DNA of 63,318 nucleotides, taken from contig JABFSH010000030.1 in NCBI GenBank assembly GCA_013140705.1, positions 1 to 63,318 of the forward strand. The letters are read 5' to 3'. Each line of letters starts with the position of its first letter. Position 1 is the first letter of the stretch. The translations under genes were made by a program, and so were the position numbers. This stretch comes from Methylococcaceae bacterium (GTDB lineage: Bacteria; Pseudomonadota; Gammaproteobacteria; Methylococcales; Methylomonadaceae). The notes below the pieces were generated by a model. The model searched no databases. It was not told the origin of the DNA and saw nothing but the letters and a program-made list of their open reading frames with translations. Below, piece after piece: positions 42,328 to 53,300 of the stretch.

Positions 42328-43827
42328 ATGAAAAACGACTTCTGGCGTGAACTTATCTTCCGCGCCATGGAAAAGCTTGAAGATTTTGCGCTTGCCGATT
42401 CGCAACGATTTCTGCGTATGTTACAGATGGTCAGTGAATCACAGGCTCTTAAATGGGGACGAATGCGCGCAGAAACGGCAGCCCGAAGTGCATGGCGCAA
42501 AGTGCCAGCTTACAGGGATTTCCTGGCTAAACACGGCCTACAATCGCCCGATGTTCCATTCGAAAAATTGCCGGTGATGAGCAAAAAAAACTACATCGGC
42601 AACTATTCATTGAACGATCGATGTGCAGGCGGCTCATTTTGCTGTCAACATGTATCCATTGACGAATCGTCTGGCTCAACAGGTATGCCTTATAACTGGG
42701 TGCGTGGACTTGATGAACGTCGAAGAATCCATCGAACCATGGCAAGGATGGCGGAGTTTCTTTTAGGCGAACGGTCCTTAATCGTCATTAATGCCTTCAG
42801 CATGGGTGCGTGGGCGACGGGTGTCCATATTGCTGAAGCCATGGAGCTTTATAGTGTGGTGAAATCCACGGGCGCTGATTTGGAAAAAGTTATCTCAACA
42901 CTCGAGACCTTTGGCCCGTATCAGGGCTATTTTATTTTAGGCTATCCTCCGTTTATCAAGCACCTCATCGATACCCTGGTTGCCCGAAATTTTCCAATAG
43001 ATCAATACGAGTTGCATGCATTAGTAGGCGGTGAAGCCATGAGCGAGGATTTGCGCCGCTATGTGCTCCGTTACTTTCGCACGTTTTACAGCGGCTATGG
43101 TGCATCCGACCTGGAAGTCGGCATGGCTATCGAGACGCCAGAGGCGGTTCGTATTCGCAGTTTAATTCATGACGACATTAAATTGAGAACGGTACTACTC
43201 GAAGGCGATCATCGTGTGCCGATGGTATTTCAATACGATCCGCGTTCCCATTATATGGAGGTCAATTCAAAAAACGAACTCATCATTACATTAACCAACT
43301 CTCGAGTTCTTTCGCCCCGGATTCGCTATAATATCGGCGATGAAGCCCGGTTGTTCAGCCGCAAAACACTGGTCAGCCGGATGTGTGAACTCGGACACCC
43401 TCTCAACGGCAATGACCGCTTTTTGCCTTTACCCTACGTATTTATCTACGGACGCGCCGATCATACGATCAGTATCATGGGGGCCAACATCTATCCCGAG
43501 GATGTTGAACGTGCAATATTTACGCAACCGGAATTAGCTGGATTTGCTTCGTTCAGTATCCGTTGTGAAACCCGGAATGAAGGTTCTCCGTTCCCACATC
43601 TGTCCATTGAATGGGAAAATCCTGATCCACCCGCATTACCCCTCGATACACTTGCCCATAACATAAGCCGGGAAGTGGCCAAAATAAACGCCGATTACCG
43701 TGCAGCATTAACAGAATTCCCGGAACCGCTTCATTTTGAACTGGACGTCTATGGTCTGGATCAAGGACCCTTTACCGGTCGCAACCAAAGAATCAAACAG
43801 CGGTACATAGAGAGCCCCGGCTTATGA
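42328..43827 (+). CDS. AMP-forming ligase, PaaK/CapK-like
   Basis: 499 aa from ATG at 42328, which has AAAAGG 10 bases upstream; a TTG 11 codons earlier is less likely. The adenylate-forming P-loop-like motif DESSGSTGMPYNWVRG is near residues 110-125. GGEAMSEDLRR and YSGYGASDLEVGMA (A5 region) follow, then YIFGRADHTISIMGANIYPEDVE-type C-terminal motifs. It resembles phenylacetate-CoA ligase and coenzyme F390 synthetase relatives. It should activate a carboxylic acid as acyl-AMP; the acceptor is unknown. It overlaps the cytochrome gene by 4 bases. Confidence 0.85.
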   Translation: MKNDFWRELIFRAMEKLEDFALADSQRFLRMLQMVSESQALKWGRMRAETAARSAWRKVPAYRDFLAKHGLQSPDVPFEKLPVMSKKNYIGNYSLNDRCAGGSFCCQHVSIDESSGSTGMPYNWVRGLDERRRIHRTMARMAEFLLGERSLIVINAFSMGAWATGVHIAEAMELYSVVKSTGADLEKVISTLETFGPYQGYFILGYPPFIKHLIDTLVARNFPIDQYELHALVGGEAMSEDLRRYVLRYFRTFYSGYGASDLEVGMAIETPEAVRIRSLIHDDIKLRTVLLEGDHRVPMVFQYDPRSHYMEVNSKNELIITLTNSRVLSPRIRYNIGDEARLFSRKTLVSRMCELGHPLNGNDRFLPLPYVFIYGRADHTISIMGANIYPEDVERAIFTQPELAGFASFSIRCETRNEGSPFPHLSIEWENPDPPALPLDTLAHNISREVAKINADYRAALTEFPEPLHFELDVYGLDQGPFTGRNQRIKQRYIESPGL

Positions 43828-45257
43828 AACCATTATTGTTGTACCGGATTTCCAGGACGTATATGCCGATCATCGGGTTGATCATGATCACAAGCTGCAC
43901 ATTCCTTCAAACGGAACCCGTTTCAGTTAGCGCTGGAGACAGCTATTTTCACGATCGAGCCATTGGTTCACCCTACGCAACGGGCATTCCCTATGCCTTA
44001 TGGCTCACGATCATGGATCAATACCCTAAGGAGTTGGGTCTCAACTGGGGTGAATTTACAGAAAAATTCGGTTTAATTAAAAAAGACAATGATCCCCGTG
44101 GCTTGCCGGTCGGATTTGTACTGGAACACGACCGCTTGAGCGGAACTCCTTTCCTGATGACGAATTGTTCACTCTGTCATACCGCACTCATTAATAAACG
44201 AAAAATTGATGGTTTGGGCGCGCGCACCTTGAAACTGACGGAACTTAATAATCTTTTCATGCAATTGGTCAGCCGACAGGATTTTACTTCTGACACACTG
44301 GTTTCCGCCGCTGAAGACACTGCAAAACGGCATTCGATTCCTTGGGACTGGCGCAGTTCGCTGGCTGCTAAAATGGCCATAAAGAAACTTAAAGAGTATT
44401 CGACCGACCATAAAGCCGTAGCTGCAGGCCCCGGACGTAGCGTTCCCATCGAATTTATGAAAGAGGTTTCTCATTTACCGGTTGAACCTCCTTACGGCTA
44501 CGTCAGATTTCGTCCGGTGTGGGGCTATGGAAAACGTCAGTCCTTCGGCGCAGATGGCGCTCTTGCCGGCGATACGGCCCTTGCAGCAGCGACCGTGGAG
44601 TTCAACAAACGCATGCCGCCGAACGATATTGCCAACTACAAAAATCGCTTTTACAGCATTTACAACTATCTGAAAACATTGCGTTCACCGCCCTATCCCG
44701 GCTTAATCGACAAAACGCTTGCCGATCGGGGCCGTCAGGTTTATTCCGATCATTGCGCAGAATGCCACGGCAGTTATGACTCAGAGAAAAAAACATCGTA
44801 CAGAGAACGAATCTTTCCGATTGCTGTGATCGGCACAGACCCTGATCGATTAATCACGTTGACACCCTTGCTCATTGCAACGTTTAACCACAACGCATTG
44901 GGTAGGGTTGCACCTTTACGAAATAGCGGTGGCTATGTTGCCCGCCCTCTGGATGGCATTTGGTCGTGCGGGCCTTATCTTCATAATGGTTCTGTGCCTA
45001 CGCTGCACGACTTGCTAAGACCGGCCAATGAACGTCCAAGCGTTTTTTTCCTTGTAGACAACTCTGACTATGATTTAAACAAGCTGGGCATTGTCACCAG
45101 GCGGGGAAGTCCGTTAAATCAAAACAGGGTTGAAGCATCAAGCTCCTTCCTGTTTGATACCCGATTACCCGGCAATAGTAACAAAGGACATGAATTCGGC
45201 ACCCAGCTTTCTGAAGCGGATCGGCAAGCGTTAATTGAATACCTGAAACAATTGTAA
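43824..45257 (+). CDS. Diheme c-type cytochrome lipoprotein, RoxA/MauG-like
   Basis: 477 aa. The N-terminus ends in a lipobox-like MITSC (Cys ~25), so it is probably membrane-tethered. Heme sites are CSLCH (115-119) and CAECH (311-315). The C-terminal ARPLDGIWSCGPYLHNGSVPTLHDLL and FDTRLPGNSNKGHEFGTQL closely parallel the 567-aa protein at 38032, so the two are paralogues. ATGA overlap with the ligase gene implies coupled translation. A secreted oxidase acting on the ligase substrate or product is a hypothesis. Confidence 0.82.
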   Translation: MKPLLLYRISRTYMPIIGLIMITSCTFLQTEPVSVSAGDSYFHDRAIGSPYATGIPYALWLTIMDQYPKELGLNWGEFTEKFGLIKKDNDPRGLPVGFVLEHDRLSGTPFLMTNCSLCHTALINKRKIDGLGARTLKLTELNNLFMQLVSRQDFTSDTLVSAAEDTAKRHSIPWDWRSSLAAKMAIKKLKEYSTDHKAVAAGPGRSVPIEFMKEVSHLPVEPPYGYVRFRPVWGYGKRQSFGADGALAGDTALAAATVEFNKRMPPNDIANYKNRFYSIYNYLKTLRSPPYPGLIDKTLADRGRQVYSDHCAECHGSYDSEKKTSYRERIFPIAVIGTDPDRLITLTPLLIATFNHNALGRVAPLRNSGGYVARPLDGIWSCGPYLHNGSVPTLHDLLRPANERPSVFFLVDNSDYDLNKLGIVTRRGSPLNQNRVEASSSFLFDTRLPGNSNKGHEFGTQLSEADRQALIEYLKQL

Positions 45258-45270
45258 ATAAAACCAGCAC

Positions 45271-46404
45271 ATGACTGCCATGAAAGTTGAAATCCAGGAA
45301 GTTCAGACAAAGCAACACGTTGAGGCGTTTATAAAGTTTCCTAGAACCTTGTATGCGCCTGAATCCTTGTGGGTTCGCCCACTCAACAGTGTTATCCGCG
45401 ATTGTCTGGACTTTAAACATAATCCCTTTTATAGGGATGGATGCGGTCAGGCATTTTTGGCAAAACGGGGTCAACAAACCGTGGGACGAATACTGGCGCA
45501 TGTTTGGCGGCGTCACCATAAAGTGCATGGTGAGCGGGTCGGATATTTTGGCTTCTTTGAATGCCACAATGATCCAGAGGCATCTCAAGCCTTATTGGAT
45601 AAAGCCGTTGAATGGGTTCAACATGAAGCCTGCAGCGTTATTCGTGGCCCCTTCAATATGACAGCCGCCCAGGAAATGGGAATTATAACCAAAGGCTTCG
45701 ATAAAACGCCGGGCATCGACATGGTCTACACCCAACCCTGGTATCCCATGCTGCTTGATCAGGCTGGCTTTCGTCCCTGCTTCCGTATGCAAACCTGGAG
45801 CAATGACAATCTTGCGGCGCTGGATTCCGAGCAGTTGCTCACGCCGCGCACTAAAGCCTTTCAAACGGATTATAATGTTCAAATCCGGGCGCTAAATTCC
45901 CGACGCCGTATTGCTGATTTGGAGCAAGTTCGAGAAATCATTAATGCGGCTTTCTTCGGCAATTGGAGCTTTGTTCCGATCACTCAGGATGAGTGGAAAT
46001 TACAGATCGGACCACTTATTCCATTACTGGATCCGGAACTGATACAGATGGCCGAAATCAATGGTGTACCTGTTGGCGCATGTTTGGCTGTTCCTGATTT
46101 TAACTCAATTTTACGCAGGCTAAACGGCCGTCTGTTGCATCCTGCCGCCCTTCAATTACTTAGAAATCCTCCAATCGATACCGCTGTATTGATTCTATAC
46201 GCCGTTCGGAAACAGTTTCAAGGCCTGGGCGTTAGCCGGATGCTCAATGCCGCGCTGGTAAAAGCGCTAAGGAACCGCGGATATCGTCGTCTTGCGGCAA
46301 CCTGGATTGACAACAACAATGTTGCCAGCCAACAATGCGCCAGAATGCTTGGCATGCAACCCATGCATGATCTGGCCATGTACGAAAAAAAACTAATGAG
46401 CTGA
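45271..46404 (+). CDS. GNAT-type acyltransferase, YghO-like
   Basis: 377 aa. It begins with the QAFIKFPRTLY-like YghO opening (HVEAFIKFPRTLYAPESLWVRP). It then has GRILAHVWRRHHKVHGERVGYFGFFEC and IRGPFNMTAAQEMGIITKGFD, and a C-terminal GNAT-like RKQFQGLGVSRMLNAALVKAL acetyl-CoA loop. YghO-type proteins are large acyltransferases of unknown substrate, often beside lipid or polyketide-like genes. It follows the cytochrome after 13 bp and ends 3 bp before the nitroreductase gene. Confidence 0.82.
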   Translation: MTAMKVEIQEVQTKQHVEAFIKFPRTLYAPESLWVRPLNSVIRDCLDFKHNPFYRDGCGQAFLAKRGQQTVGRILAHVWRRHHKVHGERVGYFGFFECHNDPEASQALLDKAVEWVQHEACSVIRGPFNMTAAQEMGIITKGFDKTPGIDMVYTQPWYPMLLDQAGFRPCFRMQTWSNDNLAALDSEQLLTPRTKAFQTDYNVQIRALNSRRRIADLEQVREIINAAFFGNWSFVPITQDEWKLQIGPLIPLLDPELIQMAEINGVPVGACLAVPDFNSILRRLNGRLLHPAALQLLRNPPIDTAVLILYAVRKQFQGLGVSRMLNAALVKALRNRGYRRLAATWIDNNNVASQQCARMLGMQPMHDLAMYEKKLMS

Positions 46405-46407
46405 ATA

Positions 46408-47406
46408 ATGGATACGCTATTGCCACACATCATTGATGCCGCGAGGTATGCACCCTCACCCCACAACACGCAGCCCTGGACTTTTCAACCATTGGACAAT
46501 GGTCTGGATTTCTATGTGAATGAACAACGCCTTCTTGCTGTAGCGGATCCTCAAGCCCATGACACCCTGCATGCATTCGGGACCCTGCTGGAAAATAGCC
46601 TACTCACCCTTGCACACCTTGGTTATACGGCTAATTATCAACTATCCAGGTCCATGGACTGGAAGTTACCGATCATCCAACTCCGCTGGCAACCGTTGAA
46701 ATCAACCTGCTCTGATTCCCACTTGTACCGGATGATTCCCCTGCGGCGTACATCGCGCCTTCCCTATTATTCAGAGGCCGTTGCCCCATTGCTTATTGAA
46801 ACGATGCATGGCGCTATTGGCAGTACGTGTAAGCTTTACACATTAACAAATCAGGATGCCATCACTGAAATTCGATCCTTGGTAGCGCTGGCAACAGAAA
46901 GTCTGATGACGGACAACAATATGGCTGAAGAGCTCTACCGGTGGCTTCGCTTTTCACCACGAGACCCGCGATGGTTCAAGGATGGGCTTAACGCGGCCTG
47001 TCTGGGATGGAAGTCGTGGGAATCCGCTATTGCCGCCGTTGCATTACAGCCGTCCGTATTGAATGGACTGAAACGATTGGGGCTTTATCAGTGGTTTTTT
47101 TCTGACATCAATCAATATGCCCCCCCTGCGCCTGCAGTATGCTTACTCACCGTTAAAGGTAATGAAACAGATCAACGCATCGAGGCAGGTCGGAATCTGC
47201 AGCGTATCTGGTTGATTGCTGCAAGCCATGGATTCCATACACATCCCTTAAGCGCGGCGATCGACTCAGACCTTACTCGCAGCAGAGTTTATGATCTATT
47301 CAAGGTTGCACCAGGTGAATACCCTGTATGCCTTTTTCGTTTAGGACGTTCCGCCGTTCCAGCAGGTAGTTATCGCCTGCCGGTGGATGAATTATTCAGG
47401 CTATAA
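46408..47406 (+). CDS. Nitroreductase-fold flavoprotein, Acg-like
   Basis: 332 aa. It starts with the FMN-binding opening IIDAARYAPSPHNTQPWTF. The central PLRRTSRLPYYSEAVAP and the C-terminal GRNLQRIWLIAASHGFHTHPLS and FRLGRS motifs match the Acg/TM1586-like nitroreductase subgroup. Such proteins bind FMN; some lack reductase activity and store flavin. It is the last enzyme gene of the ligase module. Confidence 0.85.
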   Translation: MDTLLPHIIDAARYAPSPHNTQPWTFQPLDNGLDFYVNEQRLLAVADPQAHDTLHAFGTLLENSLLTLAHLGYTANYQLSRSMDWKLPIIQLRWQPLKSTCSDSHLYRMIPLRRTSRLPYYSEAVAPLLIETMHGAIGSTCKLYTLTNQDAITEIRSLVALATESLMTDNNMAEELYRWLRFSPRDPRWFKDGLNAACLGWKSWESAIAAVALQPSVLNGLKRLGLYQWFFSDINQYAPPAPAVCLLTVKGNETDQRIEAGRNLQRIWLIAASHGFHTHPLSAAIDSDLTRSRVYDLFKVAPGEYPVCLFRLGRSAVPAGSYRLPVDELFRL

Positions 47407-47482
47407 CGGCCTGATTGACTGAATCAAAAAATGTAGTGCTATGGAGCAATTATTAACGCTTAACAACAGGAGTGACCCTGCG

Positions 47483-47959
47483 ATGAAAAATACACTATAT
47501 CCCCACCATAACGCATTGATAGTTGGTATTTGTGTTATTTCGCTATCAGCGTGTACAACGGATTGGAAAAATGAAGGCATCTATTTCCAGACCACACAAA
47601 CCCAACTGGCAGTTGAAACGAAGCCTGTTGGCAAATTCTACTTGAACTCCAACTATGTTGGAGATCCACCTTTAAACACGACGCTTGAATACGGCCGAGA
47701 AATTCTGAGGAAAACCCGAAAAGTGAGCTATTGGCGGACACAACCCGGTCTGACGCTTTTAATCAGTTTGGTCAGTTTAGGTGTTTACCTTCCTTTTAGT
47801 GCAATCCCTGTTGATATCGAAACCTCACTTGAGCCGACTGGAAATTTTAAAGGGAATCGATTTCAAATCAAGCTTGAACTGGAAGGCCAAGTTACTTTTG
47901 AAGATGAAATTATCTGCACCGGACAAGATAAATTTTTATACAAAAAATCATTTCAATAA
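47483..47959 (+). CDS. Hypothetical lipoprotein with PEGA-like segment
   Basis: 158 aa from ATG at 47483, with ACAGGAG about 10 bases upstream. The lipobox CVISLSAC puts Cys at ~22. The segment VGKFYLNSNYVGDPPLNTTLEYG resembles the surface-exposed PEGA motif that gives beta-strand repeats in envelope proteins. A hydrophobic stretch (LLISLVSLGVYLPFSAIPV) follows. No function is assigned. Confidence 0.7.
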   Translation: MKNTLYPHHNALIVGICVISLSACTTDWKNEGIYFQTTQTQLAVETKPVGKFYLNSNYVGDPPLNTTLEYGREILRKTRKVSYWRTQPGLTLLISLVSLGVYLPFSAIPVDIETSLEPTGNFKGNRFQIKLELEGQVTFEDEIICTGQDKFLYKKSFQ

Positions 47960-47997
47960 CACCAATAATGACAGCTTTATTTAAAATGGAGACAGAC

Positions 47998-48543
47998 ATG
48001 ACGACTTTTCGAACAAAAATGAATAGGCCGAAAAATTTTAATATTAACAGTTTAGCACTGGCGCTTGTGCTATTGACTCTTGTCGGATGTGGCTCCGTTG
48101 AGCATAAATTGGACTTGCAGAGTAATTATTTACCCGTCGCCGGAACCAAAATAGAGGTGGGTAAAGTTACGAATGAAACGGGTCAAAGCTTTGATATCAA
48201 TATAGAACAGATGTTAACCGATGCGCTTGCGGAGAAGCTTCGAGATGAAAATCTGCTCTGGACCGGTCAGGGCGATGAAAAACTGATTTTATCGAGCAAA
48301 ATCATTGAATATGAAAAAGGCAATGCATTTAAACGCTGGTTGCTGCCTGGCTGGGGTTCAACTGTCATTACCGTTCACGGGGATCTCAAAAATGGACCAT
48401 TACTGGTCGGCTCTGAAAAAGCAAGACGCACTGTTTCTATTGGCGGTGCCTATTCGATTGGTGCCTGGAAAACGATATTCAACAGTATCGCCGAAGACAT
48501 CGTCGAGGACATTCGTGACAAAATTCAGAAAATAGGTTCTTGA
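47998..48543 (+). CDS. Hypothetical lipoprotein, DUF4410-like
   Basis: 181 aa from ATG at 47998, preceded by GGAGACAGAC; an upstream ATG at 47968 is less likely. The lipobox LLTLVGC follows a hydrophobic segment. The mature part (IEVGKVTNETGQSFDINIEQML, LADALAEKLRDE-type helix, GWGSTVITVHGDL) resembles small outer-membrane lipoproteins with an anticodon-binding-like alpha/beta fold. The gap from 48544 to 48748 holds no gene and is the leader of the next operon. Confidence 0.7.
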   Translation: MTTFRTKMNRPKNFNINSLALALVLLTLVGCGSVEHKLDLQSNYLPVAGTKIEVGKVTNETGQSFDINIEQMLTDALAEKLRDENLLWTGQGDEKLILSSKIIEYEKGNAFKRWLLPGWGSTVITVHGDLKNGPLLVGSEKARRTVSIGGAYSIGAWKTIFNSIAEDIVEDIRDKIQKIGS

Positions 48544-48748
48544 TGGCCCCCAAAAAAAACATCACCAAAGTGGCACCCACAAAAAAAGGGTTTGTTTAAG
48601 ATACCTGTCCTTCGTTGATTTGCAATATACTAATTATTATCTAAAATTAAAAAAGCTACATTTCATTTTATTTCAACAAGATATATTAATTTCCTCTGGT
48701 TTTTTTCATGTTCAGAGATTGTTTTGTCAATGCAACAAGGATATTTCA

Positions 48749-50392
48749 ATGATCAATAAACCTGCCGATATAACCTCCCCGGCGGATCTCCAAAGGCATG
48801 AACTGGGAACAGGTCCAATTCGAAGCCAGCACCCTGTCTACAAGGATTTTCTTCCACCTTGCAATAATGCCTGCCCAGCCGGTGAAAATATCCAGGCCTG
48901 GTTAGCATTGGTTCAAGCGGGCCGCTACAAACAGGCGTGGCAACAAATCATGCGTGATAATCCTATGCCTGCGGTTCATGGACGGGTTTGTTACCACCCT
49001 TGTGAGACTCAGTGCAACCGGGAGCAATTGGATGGTGCGGTCAGCATTCATGCGGTTGAACGTTTTCTGGGTGATATGGCTTTGGCTGAAGACTGGAAAA
49101 TTGAAGCCGATTTTGAACCCAGCGGCAAGCGAATTCTGATTATCGGTGCCGGGCCGAGCGGATTATCGGCTGCCTACCATCTGGCACGGCTGGGACACAA
49201 AGTTGTGATTTATGAGGCCGGGCCAATGGCCGGTGGCATGATGCGCTTCGGTATACCGGCATACCGCCTGCCACGTCATGAACTCGAATTGGAAATCAAA
49301 CGAATCCAGGAGTTGGGCGTAGAAATTGTTTTCAATCGAAAAGTAGACAATATGCTCGCCGACAAGACAGCAGGAAATTTTGCTGCGGTATTTGTGGCGG
49401 TGGGTGCGCATTTAAGCAAACGCATCGATATTCCTGCCAGAGACGCTTCAAAAATGCTTGATGCTGTTTCTTTTTTGAGAGATGCCTCTGCAGGCGTTGC
49501 GCCAAAGTTGGGACGGAAGGTCGCAATTTATGGCGGCGGCAACACCGCAATGGATGCGGCCAGAACGGCAAAACGCCTCGGTGTCGAAGAAGCCCTGATT
49601 ATCTATCGGCGTGATCGCGAGCACATGCCGGCCCACTCTTTTGAAGCCGATGAAGCTCTTGAGGAAGGCATCAAAATCAAATGGCTGCGCACCATTAAAG
49701 AAATTGACGAATCCTCATTAACCGTTGAGGTGATGGCGCTGGATGAGAACGGCCATCCCCAAGCGACCGGCAAGTATGAGACTTTAGAAGCCGATGTGCT
49801 TATTCTGGCTGTCGGGCAAGAAACCGATAGCAGTTTCATGCGTTCGGTTCCCGGCATAGAGTTCAAACCGGATGGCACAGTGATTGTCGATACCGGCATG
49901 AAAACCGGCGCTGAGGGCATTTTTGCCGGTGGCGATATGGTGCCCAGCGAACGAACCGTAACAGCTGCCGTCGGTCATGGCAAAAAGGCGGCGCGTCATA
50001 TCGATGCGTGGTTACGCAACACACGGTATGTTCCCGTCGCAAAAAATGATTTGATTGATTACGACAAATTGCATGTCTGGTATCTGACGGATGCCGAACA
50101 AAAAAAGCAAGACCACGTGCCTTCGAATAAGCGTACGGAGAATTTTTCTGAAATTGTGGCGGGTCTTAATGCCACCGATGCCACCTTTGAAGCGCAGCGC
50201 TGTTTTTCCTGCGGTAACTGCTTTGAATGTGATGGCTGTTACGGTGCTTGTCCTGAAAAGGCCGTGATTAAACTAGGCCCCGGAAATCGCTACCGTTATG
50301 ACTATGACCTATGCACGGGCTGTGCAGTTTGTTTCGAACAATGTCCTTGCCATGCGATTGAAATGATTGCCGAAAAGGAGCACTCAAAATGA
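48749..50392 (+). CDS. GltD-like NAD(P)-dependent flavoprotein with C-terminal ferredoxin domain
   Basis: 547 aa from ATG at 48749, with AAGGA 8 bases upstream. The N-terminal Fer4_20 Cys set is CNNACPAG ... CYHPCETQC. The FAD site is ILIIGAGPSGLSAAYHLA and the NAD(P) site is VAIYGGGNTAMDAARTAKR. A 2[4Fe-4S] ferredoxin tail has CFSCGNCFECDGCYGACP and CTGCAVCFEQCP. It probably moves electrons between NAD(P)H and the ferredoxin pool for NifJ, encoded next with a 4-base overlap. Confidence 0.9.
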   Translation: MINKPADITSPADLQRHELGTGPIRSQHPVYKDFLPPCNNACPAGENIQAWLALVQAGRYKQAWQQIMRDNPMPAVHGRVCYHPCETQCNREQLDGAVSIHAVERFLGDMALAEDWKIEADFEPSGKRILIIGAGPSGLSAAYHLARLGHKVVIYEAGPMAGGMMRFGIPAYRLPRHELELEIKRIQELGVEIVFNRKVDNMLADKTAGNFAAVFVAVGAHLSKRIDIPARDASKMLDAVSFLRDASAGVAPKLGRKVAIYGGGNTAMDAARTAKRLGVEEALIIYRRDREHMPAHSFEADEALEEGIKIKWLRTIKEIDESSLTVEVMALDENGHPQATGKYETLEADVLILAVGQETDSSFMRSVPGIEFKPDGTVIVDTGMKTGAEGIFAGGDMVPSERTVTAAVGHGKKAARHIDAWLRNTRYVPVAKNDLIDYDKLHVWYLTDAEQKKQDHVPSNKRTENFSEIVAGLNATDATFEAQRCFSCGNCFECDGCYGACPEKAVIKLGPGNRYRYDYDLCTGCAVCFEQCPCHAIEMIAEKEHSK

Positions 50393-53300
50393 CCGAAAAC
50401 CAGGTTGTAACAGTTGACGGCAATGAAGCTGTTGCCTATGTGGCTTACCGCATCAATGAAGTCTGTGCAATTTATCCGATCACGCCCTCTTCGACGATGG
50501 CCGAGTGGGCTGATCAATGGGCTACCGAAGGCAAAACCAACATCTGGGGCAATATTCCGCTGATTGCAGAAATGCAGAGCGAAGGCGGCGCAGCAGGCGC
50601 CGTTCACGGAGCTTTGCAAACCGGGGCTCTGACAACGACTTTTACTGCTTCGCAGGGCTTGCTGTTGATGATCCCCAATATGTATAAAATTGCAGGCGAA
50701 CTGACGTCCACGGTTTTTCATGTCGCTGCGCGTTCCCTGGCAGCCCAGGGCTTATCGATCTTTGGCGATCATTCCGATGTCATGGCAGTGCGTGATACCG
50801 GTTTTGCGCTGTTGGGGTCCAGTTCAGTGCAGGAGGCCCACGATATGGCGCTGATTGCACAGGCTGCCACACTTGAAGCCCGGGTGCCTTTTATTCATTT
50901 CTTTGACGGATTCCGGACATCGCACGAAGTGAACAAGATCAACCTGCTGTCCGATGCGCAAATCAAGGCAATGATATCAGGATCATTGGTGAGAGCCCAT
51001 CGCGGCCGTGGTTTGAATCCGGATAACCCCTTTATAAGAGGCACAGCTCAAAATCCGGATGTGTATTTCCAGGCTCGTGAGACGGTAAACACCTTTTACA
51101 ACGATACCCCGGCCATCGTCCAGAAGGCAATGGATCGATTTGCCGACCTGACCGGGCGCCGATATCGTTTGTTTGAATACACCGGAGCTGCGGATGCTGG
51201 AAAAGTCATTGTCATTATGGGCTCTGCAGCGGAGACAGTGAAAGAAACCGTCACTTATCTGGTGGCAAGAGGCGAAAAGATCGGGGTACTCCATGTTCGG
51301 CTCTATCTGCCCTTTGCCCGGGACCCTTTCCTCACCGCCCTGCCAGTAACGGTGCAAGCGGTGGCTGTTCTGGATAGAACCAAATCACCGGGAGCCTCTG
51401 GTGAGCCACTCTATCATGATGTGATCACCACCTTATCCGAAGCATTCGGTGCCGGAACGCTCCCCAAATTGCCGAAAATTATCGGCGGACGCTATGGACT
51501 TTCTTCGAAAGAATTTACGCCGGGGATGGTTAAAGCCATTTTTGATGAATTGTCCAAGCCACAAGCCAAAAACCATTTCACGATTGGCATTAATGACGAC
51601 GTAACCCATCTGAGCCTGGACTATGATGCCGGCTTTACTATCGAATCCGATAAAGTGATTTCTGCATTATTTTTTGGTCTCGGTGCAGATGGCACAGTGG
51701 GAGCCAATAAGAACACCATAAAAATTATTGGCGAACTACCGGATTTGTATGCGCAAGGCTATTTTGTTTATGACTCCAAAAAGTCAGGATCCCAAACGAT
51801 TTCGCATTTACGCTTCGGGCCAGAGCCGATTCGCGCACCCTATCTGGTTCAGACGGCTCAATTCATCGGCTGCCATCAATTCAATTTTCTATTCAAGACC
51901 GATATGTTGGCTCAGGCTGCGCCCGGAGCGGTTTTCTTGCTGAATACCCCGTATAATGCCGAAGAGGTTTGGGATTACCTGCCTCGCCATGTACAGGAAA
52001 AAATCATTGACAAGCAATTGTCCTTCTACGTTATTGATGCCTCAAGAGTGGCTTTGGATACCGGCATGGGTGACCGTGTCAATACCATACTGCAAACTTG
52101 TTTTTTTGCCCTATCCGGTGTGCTACCTCGTGAACGGGCGATTGCCAAGATAAAAGAAACCATCAAAAAGACCTACAGCAAAAAGGGCGACGAAGTCGTC
52201 ATCAAAAACTTTGCTGCCGTCGATCAGACCCTGATGCATTTATACCAGGTTAAAATTCCTGCACGGGCCAACAGTACTCTCGAAATGCCCTTGGTGGTTC
52301 CGGCTGATGCACCGCTGTTTGTCCAGCAGGTAACCGCCAAAATGATGGCAGGAACCGGAGATCAGCTCAGCGTCAGTCAATTACCACTGGATGGCACTTA
52401 TCCCTCGGGCACCACAGCCTGGGAGAAGCGGAATGTATCTCAGTTTGTACCCGAATGGGAACCGGACCTTTGTATTCAATGCGGCAATTGCAGCTTTGTT
52501 TGTCCACATTCGGTGATTCGAGCCAAATTTTATAATCAAAACTTGCTGCAAGCGGCGCCACCCGGATTTAAATCAGCAGGCATCAGTGCCCGAGGCTTTC
52601 CTGAAACCCGATACACCCTGCAAATCTATCTTGAAGATTGCACCGGCTGTAATTTATGCGTTAGCGTGTGCCCGGCTATCAGCCTCAAGGAAAGCGGAGT
52701 CAAGGCCATCAACATGAAATCGAAAGCGCCGTTAATGGTGCAGGAAAAGGCCAACATCCAGTTCTTTGAAACCCTGCCAGTCAATGACCGTTCCCGTGTC
52801 GATTTTTCGTCAATTCGCGGCGCTCAGTTTCTGCAACCGCTTTTCGAATTTTCGGGCGCCTGTGCGGGCTGTGGCGAGACACCCTATGTCAAACTGGTAT
52901 CGCAATTATTTGGCGACCGTTCGATTATCGCCAATGCCACTGGCTGTTCGTCAATTTACGGCGGTAACCTGCCGACAACGCCCTGGACTAAAAATCATGA
53001 GGGTCGCGGTCCGGCCTGGTCGAACTCACTATTTGAAGATAATGCCGAATTTGGCTTCGGTTTTCGCCTGACGGCCGATAAGCATCGCGCTTTGGCGACG
53101 CAACTCACCCGAGAGTTGCAACAGGAATTGGGGCCTTTTATCGTCGATGAAATTTTAAATGCCCCGCAGCAAACGGAATCTCAAATCCGCAAGCAGCGAG
53201 AACGGGTTGCCGAACTCAAGGTGAGGCTGCTGCAATTGCAAACCGAGCCTGCCTTTGACTTACTCTCCGTTGTTGATCATCTGGTCCGGCGTAGCATATG

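Noticed and set aside
42201-42500. Minus-strand open frame across the ligase start
   Set aside because: It overlaps the conserved ligase N-terminus in antisense and shows no protein-like features.
48544-48748. Possible FNR half-site (TTGAT) upstream of the GltD-like/nifJ operon
   Set aside because: Only one half matches; the other half (AATAT in place of ATCAA) does not, so no box is called.
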